Shown one piece after another: positions 9,271 to 20,439 of a stretch of DNA of 64,000 bases. The stretch is from NCBI GenBank assembly GCA_030549495.1, contig JAUIRK010000105.1, positions 1-64,000 of the forward strand. Direction: 5' to 3'. The notes beneath the pieces are model-generated. The model did not search any database and was not told the DNA's origin. It saw only the letters and a program-made list of their open reading frames with translations. Made by a program: the position numbers and the translations under genes. The stretch is from Nectonema munidae (lineage: Eukaryota; Nematomorpha; Nectonematoida; Nectonematidae). Within the stretch, counting starts at the first letter, position 1, and each line of letters opens with the position of its first letter.

Positions 9271-10753
9271 GGTAACCGGACAAGTGTCCTACCCCGACGA
9301 ACAACTGCTCCGATATATTTAATAAATCTAAGTTTTCCTTATTTTTAAACATTTTTTATTGATACTCAACCGTTTTTTTAAATAAATACATCTTTCAGTT
9401 TAATGCAACATATTTTTATGTCATCCTAGTGTTGAAATTTGGTTTTAACAAAACACGGAATCATGTTTTTACGCCTGCGCGTTTCTATATCTAAAAGTGC
9501 ACTTGTTCTGAAAGTGGTTAACATTTGAGATTCCTGAATTCGTTATAATTCAGGGTAACAGGACAAATGCTTCCCAAAATAATTGCCACCTAATATAAAC
9601 ATATTTATTTATACGTTAATAAGTAAAAATAACAGATCTTTAAATTGTGAATGTTTATTTTTAAATTTAAAAAATTTATTAAACTTAAATTTTAAATTAT
9701 GAATCTATTTTTCAAAAAGTCAAGGGCATTACGGTTCTCGAAGTCTTGTACAATGTTTGCTATTCTGACATTTAAATCCTGATAACGTTTATGCTTAGGA
9801 GGTACTGACATTCCAGCAAGCATTTGATTGACAGTGACGCTTGCTAGGCTTCGTTCTTTCCTTAAAACTTAGAAATGTCTATATATTTAGATGAAACGAT
9901 GTTATGCTAGATTACAAATGGTTAAGCCATCCTTCCAATGAATCTCCATCTCTAGTTAAACCATGAAAAGTGTACAACTGATAAAATAGCTCATGTACAA
10001 CTTTAAAAGTTCAATCTCCGCATCAATCATTTGAAATCTTTAGTAGACTGATGCTAGTATATGTAGAAACACAAGGATGCGCTGTTCAATCGCTCCACGA
10101 TATTGGTTAGATTTGATGGAAGGAGATGGGAAGCAACTGATTGCCTATAGCGTCTTAGGCGGCATTACTTGATATTGACTGAGTTATCATTTGCCATGCC
10201 GTCTCTTGTGTGTCGATAGCTTTTTCCCTGATTTCTAGTGGTAGGGACAAGACTCCTTCTCGAACTGTGTCTGCACGATGCACGTGTTCATTTGCATAGC
10301 CAACTAATTCATTATTACAAACCTTAATTTTAGCTTTGCAGTTGTTATGGCGACGTTCACAACTGTCACATTATTATTTGCTAAATCTCTCTGCTTTACA
10401 CATAATGCACCCATTGAAAAGAATAAGTATCGAAGCTGTGATATTCTTGAGAGTTTTTGCTAATGCGGATGTGTTTAATTGCCCCGGACAATTTCCCCCT
10501 AGGATAATTATTACAGTAGACAACTGCCCGATATATTGAATCATCTTAAAAATGTTTATGTGAAGTGGTTAACTTTAGATTTAACGTTTGTCATGTAATT
10601 AATTATGATTGAATTTATCAATCTCTCAAAATTTGAATTTTAAATATTTTCATTTCTTTTTTTAACATCTTTTTTCAATAATTTTTGTATATTAGAATAC
10701 TTTTTTTTAAATAAATATATCGTGGTCATCCAGAAGGCAATTGTCCTAGAACC
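9271..10753 (-). mobile_element. FLYWCH-containing Mutator-like (MULE) element, internally deleted
   Basis: Two protein pieces lie on the minus strand. At about 10.18-10.38 kb is a FLYWCH-type zinc finger (CERRHNNCKAKIKVCNN, then HVHRADTVREGVLSLP). At about 9.72-9.87 kb is the MULE C-terminal tail (LAGMSVPPKHKRYQDLNVRI, then FENRNALDFL). The DDE core between them is missing or decayed. Imperfect terminal inverted repeats bound it: the left end starts GGTAACCGGACAAGTGTCC and reaches CGATATATTTA; the right end, reverse-complemented, starts GGTTCTAGGACAATTGCC and reaches CGATATATTTA. Flanks are ATTTGAGTG (9262-9270) and ATTAGAGTT (10754-10762), 7 of 9 matching, the target-duplication size expected for Mutator-like elements. 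Extra copies of the GGACAA-type subterminal motif lie inside, at about 9.56 and 10.48 kb. Confidence 0.8.
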
Positions 10754-10771
10754 ATTAGAGTTATATCTAGA

Positions 10772-11750
10772 GGTGCACCGGATAGCTCAATTTACAATCC
10801 GCCCCGAAACCGGATAAATATAGTAGACCTAAATATCGGGCCGGATAATATGCCGGATATTGGTAACTGCTGAGTCATGTCTTCTTTCAACTGTAATTCC
10901 CAATGTAAGCACTCTTGAAAGATACTTCCAAAAGGCCATTGATGAAGAAGGCATCAAAGAAACTAAACAGAGACTCTTGACTTCTCTTCGTAGTAGATTT
11001 TTCAATGAATCGGATTCAGGTCTCAACATCATGACGAACCCGATATATGTTCTGCCACAAATACTTGATCCACGATTTAAAGCTAAATTTCTTAAAGACA
11101 AGACATTTGGGAAAACATTAGTTTCCAAAGAGCTACTTTCAAATCACAACGTTGTTAGTAAGAATATGGAGACGGAGACTCTTGGTGAAGCTGCTCGCCC
11201 TGACTCTCCAAGCATAATGTTACTTAAGGATGAAAGCAAAGATGATTTCATGGCTTGCTTCCAAGAAATTGTAGAAACCAATGGAAATTCAAGCACAATA
11301 AAAAATGTGTCGAAAAATGATATTGAAGATGAGGCAGCCAGAGAGTTGGAAGCAAAAAAATGTCCCTTGCAATATTGGAGGCAGGAAGAAAATTTCCTTT
11401 GCTAAAGCATCTAACAGCCAAACACTCATGCACACCTGCTTCATCAACTCAGAGAGACTCTTTTCCGAATATGGAAACATTTTTGAAGAAAAAAGAATCA
11501 AACTTTTGGCTGAAAAAGGAGAAATGCTTTTATTCGTTCATCACAATGGCAAGAAATTTTTTTGACATGTCTTATTTGTTAGTTAATTCTTTGAAATAAA
11601 CTCAAATTGAAAACTTTTTGTCATTAAAAACTTACTCTTATTAGTTTTGTGCTTTTTTAAAAGTAAACATTTAATGATAATTTGTTTGTAACTATCCGGT
11701 TTATCCTGCCGGTTATAAGAATTATCCGGCGTTCATGCCGAATATCAAAT
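10772..11750 (+). mobile_element. hAT transposase fragment (C-terminal half)
   Basis: The plus frame 10860-11405 encodes STVIPNVSTLERYFQKAID, then YVLPQILDPRFKAKFL and KCPLQYW, the standard middle-to-end block of hAT transposases. About one frame step later, 11380-11565 continues with TCFINSERLFSEYGNIFEEK and LAEKGEMLLFVHHN, the hAT dimerisation domain. One frameshift therefore separates the blocks near 11.39 kb; the N-terminal BED finger and first catalytic Asp are absent. Several CCGGAT-type motifs lie at both flanks (10772-10860 and 11695-11745), probably subterminal repeats. The left end may start near 10772, 10 bp from the MULE target duplication; the right TIR is not recognisable. Confidence 0.82.
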
Positions 11751-13046
11751 AATTGTCGCTATCTATTAATGTCGTTATTGTATGCAGACATTAAAAAACC
11801 CGTACTTCTAACATTAACCAGCATAAGAATACATGTTATTTTAGTCGTTAAAATCTAATTCCTTTAAGATAGAGTCTCGAAACATAAGACAAATAAACAT
11901 CACGAGCTTAATCTGTATAAATCAGGGGCGCACATAATCGGGGGGAGAGGGATGACGCCCCCCCCCCCCCCCAATAATTTTCAATTTTTTCAATTATATA
12001 TTTTTTATAGTATTTAAAGACTTGTGAGTAGCTTTTCGATATTACTTTTCTTGTTTTAAGGTTAAGTCTTAGTATTAATATTTAAAATCTATTTTTCATT
12101 AATTCCCACTTCATTGATATAATAATGCGCATTTGAGCAATATTTGATCAGAGGCAATAATTTGAACAAGAGCCCATACATTTTTGAGCGTGTCAAATAT
12201 CTTTTATAGCACATAACTATATAAGAACTCTATAATTTAAGGCTTAAAAGATTTATCCCTATAAATTACTGTAATCAGGTCTGTCGATGGGGGGAGGCAA
12301 GGGAGCTTTGCCCCCTAGGATTTATTTTGCCCCTCTGAAGCTCCTATACACTCTCTTATAGTTCCGGCCAAGTTAAAATTAGTTTTGCCCCCACGCACCG
12401 CTTGATCAGCCCGCCCCCTCTACTTAAAGTCGGGCTAATTTAAACAATCAAGTCTTAAATCCAGAAATGAAATATATAGCATAGATAATTGTTTTATTTA
12501 ATGTTTTAGTTTTTTTTAAAGATTGCTTAAAATGGTTAGCAATGTTTTAGAACTTTGCTTAAATTTTTTTGTTAAACTTTGAATAATTTCATTTTCATGT
12601 AATTTATAGCGTATAACTTAAGGAATGGAGTAGCTAATTTGTATAAATTTGGCTTGTAGAATATTTCTTCCAAAATTTTAAACCTTCAATTTCTATTTAA
12701 AGGGGCCAACTTTAAATTCAGGGATCAATGTCCTTCAAATAATTTACTTTACTGAGTGAATATATGTGTAGGTAGAATTTGAAGATTATATAAGATGATT
12801 ATTTGTTTTTTGTGTTACTAATCAAGCTTGGTAACATTTCGTAGCTAAAAATTTTAAAATTTAATTTTAAGCAGCAATGTATTTCAGTGAATAGTAATCA
12901 ATCCACCTAACCAATTGAGAGGATGAGAATTATTTAGCTCCTAATCAATATTGGATCGGATAGTGGGTTTGTCGAATAATCTACTGTCGGATAAATGAGG
13001 TCTGACTGTATTACCAATGAGTCTTCTAATACAACTCTTTCTTTTT
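11751..13046. other. Gene-free interval with C/G homopolymer tracts
   Basis: A (C)15 tract lies at 11958-11972, preceded by a G-rich run, and G/C-run segments recur at 12290-12420. Together they look like the ends of an unidentified non-autonomous element of about 500 bp (from AGGGGCGCAC near 11926 to CGCCCCCTC near 12420), but I could not prove inverted repeats or a target duplication. The rest is AT-rich with no gene. Confidence 0.35.
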
Positions 13047-13480
13047 GAAAATGGGTGTATATGTGTAAAAAACTTTATATAATTACTTAAAAGGTTTCTT
13101 TTTGAGATGAGTTGTCACATATAAATCAATTTTTTGGCAGGTTTGATTGATTTTCATAAAAAATGAATATCACCGCTAAATTGAGCATGCTTGAAAATGG
13201 GTATATATTTGTAAAAAACTTTATATAATTATTCCAATAAAAAGTTCATTCTTTGAGATAAGCTGTCAAATATAAATCAATTTTTTGACAGGTTTGACTA
13301 ATTTTAATTAAAAAAATGGACATCACCACTGAATTCAGCATAGTAGAAATATATATATATCACATTGAAAATATTTATAAAAACTTATTAATATCTGAGA
13401 AAAACAAGGGAGGGGGAGAGAACTTTACGACCAGAGCGGAAAATTTAGCCCAGAGGTAACGTGAATAAAAAGTTGTCACG
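13047..13480 (+). repeat. 146-bp tandem repeat (two units) plus trailing unit
   Basis: GAAAATGGGTGTATAT at 13047 recurs as GAAAATGGGTATATAT at 13193, a period of 146 bp. Both units carry AACTTTATATAATTA and the AAATCAATTTTTTG...CAGGTTTGA block. A trailing section reaches an AACTTTACGACC motif near 13.43 kb. Diverged copies lie at 48.00-48.33 and 62.61-62.80 kb, so this is a dispersed family that is locally tandem. Confidence 0.7.
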
Positions 13481-13524
13481 CAAATACAAATAAAGATTAA
13501 GCTTTTTTTATTGTTTCACGTTTT

Positions 13525-13629
13525 CCCGTTAACGCCCATGTCGACTATAGTCGACTTTACAAAAATAAAATCGTCTGCGTTTATCAAATTTACATTAGAT
13601 ATCGTCTGATTATTCTGGTCGTTAACGGG
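13525..13629. mobile_element. TTAA-type (piggyBac-like) MITE, copy A
   Basis: Terminal repeats CCCGTTAACG at the left (13525) and CGTTAACGGG at the right (to 13629), followed by TTAA (13630-13633). The interior carries ATCGTCTGCG and AGATATCGTCTG, shared with copies B and C. A 16-bp perfect palindrome, GTCGACTATAGTCGAC, lies at 13540-13555. The left target site has decayed to TTTT. No coding capacity. Confidence 0.65.
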
Positions 13630-13633
13630 TTAA

Positions 13634-13765
13634 CCCATTTAAGGCAAAGCAAAGCAGACGATATCTAAAAAAAAACGCAGACGATTTATATTCAAAGTCA
13701 TTGAAAAAAGCAGACGAAGATGAAATTACTTATGTTCCAAAATAGGAACATTGGTCGTAAATGGG
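13634..13765 (-). mobile_element. TTAA-type (piggyBac-like) MITE, copy B
   Basis: A 132-bp element with TTAA on both sides (13630-13633 and 13766-13769). The termini are imperfect inverted repeats of about 18 bp (CCCATTTAAGGC... and ...TTGGTCGTAAATGGG). It is nearly identical, in reverse orientation, to the copy at 57195-57325. TTAA targets with CCC/GGG termini are the hallmark of piggyBac-superfamily insertions; the family assignment is inferred from that. Confidence 0.78.
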
Positions 13766-13769
13766 TTAA

Positions 13770-14809
13770 ACCTGGCAACGTTTGTGAAGTGCGAAAAGCT
13801 GTAAGATGCGTTATTTATAAAAATGAAGTCAAACCGGTTGTGGAAATTTGACCCAATGTTTTTCGCTTTTAATTTCCCTTTAGAATTAAATAAATTCATT
13901 CTCATAATTCGCTTGTTTTTATATGAACTGTTAGAAAATGTAAAAAAATACAGCAAGTGTTACAACAATGTTCAATCGTATAAGGCTTAAGCGAAAAATT
14001 AGACTTTAAAGAAAGCATTAATTGTTTAATGTAAAATTTATTAGGTCAAGAGCAGCATTCGGCCTAATTAGTGAGATTTCTCATGTTGGTGTATATATAA
14101 CTCAATTTAATTTGAACTTGTGAATAAGTAAAAACATATATATATGTTTATAAAGAAGTACTTTATTATTTAGTTTTAACTTTTAGGAAAAAGAACCCTC
14201 AACTTATAGAGATCTAAAAATGGTTTTGTTCCTAATTATGCTGAAAACACGCGCATGTTTGTCATAACAAGATTACTTTTCTTCAAACCATTGTCATTGA
14301 TACCATCCCAGCCAAAAAATACGGACTTGATTTCATTGCACCGACAAGAAAGATCAAAAATGCAAAATGTTTCCCTTTTTAACTTTTAGTTAAAACATTG
14401 AGAAATAACGGTCCACACTTTTCAGCTACTACAATCGGCAAGTTTTTCTGAACAAGAAACTTTGCCATAAAAAGCTCGGATTTTGTATTTTAAAAGTCAG
14501 CTTTTAATTTTGCTGAGAGAAGAGTGGTGCTTGATTTTTCAAGAAAAATACCTTTTCTGTAGGTTCTCTAGTAGTAATATGAAAGTTCACATCAGATACT
14601 CCTTCATGTAAAAAACGCAAGGTACAAACAAAAAAAACCAGACGGTGATGATGTTTTGGAGCGGTGTTCCAAACTTTTGCTACTCTACACCCTCTTAGAT
14701 GACGTTTTTCAAAAAACACCCTCTTAGACGACAATATTTTATAAAACATCTTCCCTATAAAATTAATTGACGCAATTCCACAGTTAGTGGCAAACTATCA
14801 GCAGAAAAG
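13770..14809. other. Gene-free interval
   Basis: Short frames only (for example minus 13726-13956 and 14504-14749), without motifs. CACCCTCTTAGA occurs twice at 14688-14732 as a local duplication of about 32 bp. Confidence 0.4.
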
Positions 14810-14882
14810 ACTTGATCCTAAATCGAACTCAAGACCTTGTGTTTTCGAAGCCAACTATCTAAACAACATTATTCAAGCCCCC
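14810..14882 (-). mobile_element. tRNA-derived SINE head
   Basis: The reverse complement starts GGGGGCTTGAATAATG and reaches box-B-like GAGTTCGATTTAGG, with AAGGTCTTG just upstream. It aligns base by base with the SINE at 60.43-60.58 kb, including the 5' GGGGGC and the AACACAAGGTCTTG / AACTCAAGGTCTTG block. Only the pol III promoter part is kept. Confidence 0.65.
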
Positions 14883-15392
14883 ATTAATGCCAAAAATTAA
14901 TCTTAAATATAATTTAATATTTTAAAAGATTAGAAAAGCTTGAATGATTTTTCTAAATTCTATTTTAATATATTCCAAAAATTAAATAAAAAATTGGTAG
15001 CAAAAACAAAACGTCAAGATAAAAAAGCTGAAACTTTTTCTCTAAATTGGTAGCACTGAGGTGAGTCTTGAATATGTTGGCCACAAGAACCGTTTTTCAT
15101 CTATTTTAACAAATGTTCCGTTATCTATCATAACTTATAGCATAACAAAATAAAAATTTGTAGTTGTTTTAGTATTATATAAAGATTAAAAAATGAATCA
15201 GGAATGTAACAAGTTTTATTTTAAAACATTTATCGCATAAAGTTTCTTTCATCAGACAAATATGATTAAAGGCATATTTAAAAAAATAAATATAAAATAT
15301 TTATAAAAATTTTTAAATTGCTTTTTTCTTGGCAATTGTTATAAAATGTCCCCCTTTTGTCACAATAATATATAGTCAACTAGACCCAAAGG
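14883..15392. other. Gene-free AT-rich interval
   Basis: Very AT-rich, no motif or repeat boundary seen. Confidence 0.4.
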
Positions 15393-15590
15393 CAGTAGTG
15401 GAATTTAAATTTTTTGTCCGCCGGTTCTTACAAAAAAGTCAAATTTGTCAGCAAATAAACTGATCAATTTTGATTATATCCCAATAAAATTTTAAAATAA
15501 TGGTTAAATAAGCATCATTATGATGATGTTGTGGGTGCTTCACAAAATTCCGTGAAACAGTTCTAACGAAGCGGCTAAATCCCACTACTG
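15393..15590 (-). mobile_element. hAT-type MITE, copy 1
   Basis: Starts CAGTAGTGGAATTTAAAT and ends with its complement CCCACTACTG. It is flanked by CCCAAAGG (15385-15392) and CTTAAAGG (15591-15598), an 8-bp duplication with 6 of 8 matches. The interior matches copy 2 at 53408-53664 in reverse orientation (for example GTTGTGGGTGCTT, and GTCAGCAAATAAACTGATCA versus its complement). No coding capacity. CAGTRGTGG ends and 8-bp duplications indicate the hAT superfamily. Confidence 0.8.
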
Positions 15591-15598
15591 CTTAAAGG

Positions 15599-17179
15599 TA
15601 TGAAAAAGAGAGCGGCTCTCCTCAAAAATCAAATTAATTTTAAGTATTTTGATATACTTTGTAAGATTATATAATTTCTTTCAAATGAGGTTAACTCTAG
15701 GTAAAAAATAAATTAAGCATTTTACTTACTATGAAGAATAAGGCAAATGGAATAAAATAAAATATAAAAAAAACATTCTTTTTCTGATAGATAAAATTAA
15801 TTATTAACTTATTTATAGTGTTCCCAGTAAAATAAAAGGCAAAAAATTTATATTAGAAAGTATTAATAAATGCAGACCACTTGTCGACAAGACTCTGATT
15901 AACACTGTCCTCAAATAATTGACTATTCTGCACTGGTTTTATAAATTTATCTAAAAGTTTTAGTTTAAAATTCCTATATACCAGTATTTCAATATGGACA
16001 ATTGTTCAATTTAAAATAAACATCTTATGATGTCAGGAATAAAAAATAAGATAGTTCAGAAAAGAAAATCAATAATGTTAGCATCTATATTATAATAATC
16101 TAGCGTACTAATTTCTTTTTTGAAATTTAAAAAACTCTTTTGCTACAAATTTTGATATCTTCCGAAATCTTAGGTTGACCTGGAGAAAACACCATACATT
16201 TTCAATTAATTCATTATTTCTAGATTTCCAGAGCTATAATTTCCATTCATCTGCTCGCGCTTTTTGTTCTTCCATTTTTATTTAAATTAATTTTGAATAA
16301 AGTTCTTTCTCTCTCTCTCTCTATAATTTCACTATAATAAAGTTTGCTGCGTGCCTGATTTGAAATAATAAAAATGAGGAGACAGTGGTGTCAAAGTCAT
16401 TATGTTTATTTTTTCAACTACATAATTCTACAATATTCCTGTTTTCTGTACTTTTAATTTGATACTTTTCTATATTTGCTCCGTGTTTGATTTAAAATAT
16501 TATAAATAGAAAGAAAACTTGATAAATAATGGTGTTTTTGAAAAGGGATAGAAGGCATTTTTAATGATTTCTATATTATAGTGGTACTACAATGAAGAAT
16601 TAGTGTTAAAAAAGAATATTGGTATAATTTCTAATCTAACTCTATTAAGAATAAGTCATTTTTAGGCCTTGGTCAGGCTTTAATGTCATTTTTAAAATAT
16701 ATATATTTGCAAAAATAATAAGATATTTATAGGCTTAGTGTAAATAATATTATTTTATAATATAATACAAAAAAAAAGAGATTTTTTAGGTAGGTGCCTA
16801 GTACAGAGGTGCCCTTAATTAAGTAAAGACTTTTTGAAAGAAATTTTACTTCGATTCGAACTATTAAAAACAAGACTTACTTGTCCAAAAATTTTGAATC
16901 ATAAATCATAATTTTTAAGATTTTTTGTCTTATTTTATACATTTTTTCATTATTTTTAGGACGAAGAAAAATCAGTTCTAAGTTCCTTTTTACTGAAGAG
17001 AATTTTTACTGATGAAAAGTGTTTCTTTTTACACTGTAAGCCGAAAAACAAATGGTTGGTCTGTTGCTATTTTTTATAATATTTTGGACATATCCATTTA
17101 ATACTTACATTCTTTTTACTGAAAAAAAATAAAACTTTATAACAAAATTGCCCATATAAACGAAAATTGTTTCTTGACT
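15599..17179. other. Gene-free interval with a (CT)n microsatellite
   Basis: A TC/CT run lies at about 16306-16322. A short reading near 17.01 kb (FTDEKCFFLHCKPKNKW) vaguely resembles transposase debris but is too short to assign. No gene seen. Confidence 0.4.
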
Positions 17180-17420
17180 ATTTAGGTAAGCAACTTGCCA
17201 AAGAATACATAGAAATGCGAAGAATTCTGCCCTGGAAGATTGGATCAAATCTATAATTAAAAAGAGTTCAAGATGTTAGTTGAACTTCTTGTACATATTT
17301 ACAAAATGAGGGAAAACGAAAAAGAGGCAGATGTCATATGTGTGAGAGATCAGATAAAAAGTGTGATTCAACGTGTAGGCTGGATGTTAATCTAAATAAA
17401 CGGGCAACAAGGGTATCAAA
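17180..17420 (+). mobile_element. Possible piggyBac-type transposase C-terminal Cys-rich tail
   Basis: The plus strand at 17310-17395 reads EGKRKRGRCHMCERSDKKC followed by DSTCRLDV. A basic lead-in followed by CxxC pairs is the layout of the C-terminal cysteine-rich DNA-binding domain of piggyBac transposases. The DDD core is not recognisable upstream. It would be a plausible relative of the TTAA MITEs in this window, but a chance Cys-rich frame cannot be excluded. Confidence 0.35.
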
Positions 17421-18308
17421 TTATTTAGCCTGGACAACTGTTAGCTATCCCGAAATGTGAATCGATTTAGATTAATCAATGAATACCCTGGATTTGTTGT
17501 CTCATTTTAAACCTAGTAGCTGTGCAGGCGAAGAGCTTTTATAGGGCTCTATTATTCTTTCACGTAACAAGCGCTCAACTTCTGAAACTTCAAATCTTGT
17601 CTACTACTGTTGCGTAGTCGAAATCGGAAGACAGTTTGCGAAAAATGGCTTATCACATTTCAGTAATTGGAAAGCCGGTAGGTTTAAAATGTATTCCCTT
17701 TGTAATTAATATTGATGAATGGACATCTCTAGATAGGAAATTTTGACCTAAAACAATGTCCGTTAATAAATTAGAAAAGATAATTAGTTTAATATTCTCA
17801 TATTACTGTCCATTTAAATAAAAATTAAGAAATACCTAGCCATTGCAAAAGACGGTTTGTGAAGAACTTGCCATTCCAACTGATACCGAACTAATAGATT
17901 TATCTAACTATCCATACTGATTTCAGAGTAAATTATGAACATTAGCAACCCAAATACATATAAAACTTTTGTATTAGTCGATGTCTAGAAGAACTTTTTA
18001 CGGATTGCCATTTATCTTAACCACTTGAAGATGAATTTTTAGTTCGAATGAAAGGGTAGAGGTAGTGGCGATTCTAAGTTTTTAAAAGAGAGGGGGCTGT
18101 GTAAGGGCAAATGATTTGTTAGATAATATTTGTAATTTTTTAACGCAAAAATGTTCTGCTAACTTCAGATATAGCTCGGTTTTATTTGTATCTAGAAATA
18201 TTGAAATTTTGTAAAGGGTTTTAAATATATTTTTAAAGTTTTTTCATTTAATTTATCGTTTTACAAGTTGTATTCCCACATAGCCTCAAATGGTCATCCC
18301 ACTTCAAA
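17421..18308. other. Gene-free interval
   Basis: No recognisable coding or repeat structure; a G-rich patch near 18.06-18.10 kb. Confidence 0.35.
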
Positions 18309-20071
18309 AACCTATACCACAAACTATCTTCAACTCTTTTCTCTCTTAGTAATATTATATCTTATAAATGGGGTCTAAGTATTCAACACTCATTTTTTTT
18401 ATACAAATCGATCATCCTACCTACGCTTGAGTATGGCATTTTTTCATGGGGCCTATCATTAAACTACCCCTCATCACTCACTTATCTAAATAAAATCCCA
18501 CGCCTTTGCCTCATCACAATGACCAGGGCCTACAAAACCTCCCCTACTAGAATCCTAGAATTCTTCACGAACTGCCTTCCTCTAATCCTTCATCTCAAAC
18601 AAACTTCTACCAAAAAATATATCATGACACGCATCGAACCAAATTCTTATCTTAAGTCCTTCTATTTCCATAACACTCAAATTACACCCTCTTAAACTTA
18701 CTACAAATCCTTACTCCAACAATTTTCGTCTTCTCCTAACAACATTTTCATCCAAACCAAAATCAATTCAATACCTTTATTTCACCCTTTCTGACCATTA
18801 CCTTTCTCTCTTCACAACTGTTTCATCAAATCCATCGCTAAACTTCTAATTACGATCCGCTCAAACTTTACCTCAACTTCATTAAGAATATTCCAGTATA
18901 GATCAAAAACCGCAAACAAATCTTCATATGCTTTTGCACTCTTCAAAGGCCGTTCTCCATTCCCTGTTTACTCAAAAACGTCTGCCATTGATGCCTCTCT
19001 TCCAATATATAGTGGTGAATGCTATGCCCTTCTACATGCTTCCGATTACATAAGCCAAAATAAGTTTTCCTTTAGACATTACAACACACTACACTTCTTT
19101 ACAGACTCACAAAACATCATCAAAGACCTATGCCTCAAACACAACATCCCATTCTTAACATACACCCTTGTTTCTAAACTCACCTACTTATCAAATTACT
19201 TTGAAATACACCTCTACTGGTTCCCAGCTCACTCAAACATTCTAGAAAACACTTATGTAGATAAGCTAGCTAAAAAAGTACCCCCAAATACACCTTACAT
19301 CCCGATTACCTCATTTCCCCTAGAAACCTATACCCCTCTACTTAGATCTAACACTCAATACCTTAGACAAGAACTCATCCAATCCTCACCCTTCATTTTC
19401 TTCCAACATATAAATAATCCAAACCAAATTCTTGACATTTGGTCAAAAATGAAATTCTTCCCACTACGACCGCTAATCAGATGGCTAACCGGACACTGCC
19501 CCTGCAACTCCTATCTCTACAGTATTAAAAAATCATCAAGCAATCACTTCAAAAAAACACTTCATCATCTTCTACTCTCCTGCTGCCACTACAACCACGC
19601 AAGAACTTCATTTCTTTCACTATCCGTCAAAACTCTCAATCGCCCACCATCTAATTTCTTCGAATACCCGAACTTTCTCAATGCGCTAAACTCTCTCATT
19701 ATCTTCATAGTGTCAAATTTGCAATTTCCGAACCCAGAGACTTCTTATACCACATAAACACACATTAAAAAAAAATCTATAAAAATAACTACACTATTTT
19801 CTTTTATTTAAGACCTATATTCTTTAACACCAACCGACTACTTTTGCTCAATCAATAATCTTTCAACTACCACCTCAAAAATCCAGCATTTTACACTTCA
19901 AACTCCCTCAACAACTAACCAATTTCTCAAAAGTCCCTCAGTCCTAATCAATTCACAAGCCAAATCAATACACTTCTTTCGAACTTCAACTTTATACCTC
20001 AAGCATTTCGCAAGCATAGGGAGAAATCCGATAGTGCTTAGATATTTCTTCCTACCTACCTACCTACCTAC
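18309..20071 (+). mobile_element. LINE ORF2 3' half with RNase H, ending in (CCTA)n
   Basis: One frame runs from 18309 to the stop at 19757 with two in-frame stops (18693 and 18792). It gives the RT thumb region (NLYHKLSSTLFSL, KWGLSIQHSFFLYKSI, LPTLEYGIFSWGLSL, LNKIPRLCLITMTRAYKTSP). Then comes an RNase H domain: IDASLPIYSGECYALLHA at about 18.98-19.04 kb, FFTDSQNIIKDL near 19.1 kb, and HSNILENTYVDKLAKK near 19.26 kb with the acidic residues in place. A Cys/His tail follows near 19.5-19.6 kb (GHCPC, HHLLLSCCHYNH). The 3' UTR ends in CCTA repeats at 20051-20071. RT plus RNase H and a simple-repeat tail fit the I/Jockey group of non-LTR elements. The RT core is missing (5' truncation). The coding strand is strikingly C-rich and G-poor. 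A second, older copy lies at 49.64-50.47 kb. Confidence 0.88.
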
Positions 20072-20439
20072 ATAGCTTTGTTCAAATAAAACTGAAATTC
20101 ACAAAATTTTGAAGTTCCTTGTAATGAAAATTAGTGAAGTATAATAAGACGATTATTGAGATGACTATCAAATTCGTCAACAAAATTTTTTAAATCAATT
20201 TTTTCAGCAAGTTTTTTTTCAATAGAAAGTATTGCAATATCCCTTAATCTTGTTGTTATATATTTCAATTGCCACCTTAATGTACTAAATGTGTTACTTA
20301 ATTAATGCCTTATTCTCTGCTATTATTTCGTTCAATTATCACTCAAGGCACATTCAATTATATATACACACACACACATATATATATATGTGCAAATTCA
20401 ATATTGTATTGAAGCAGTAATTTAAGTTGTTAAATAAAA
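20072..20439. other. AT-rich interval with AC/AT microsatellite
   Basis: An AC run followed by an AT run lies at about 20363-20390. The region could include the left end of the following LTR element, but no LTR pair was recognised. Confidence 0.4.

Noticed and set aside
11926-12423. Possible complete hAT-like element with C/G-run ends
   Set aside because: The ends are G/C-rich but I could not align inverted repeats or find an 8-bp duplication.
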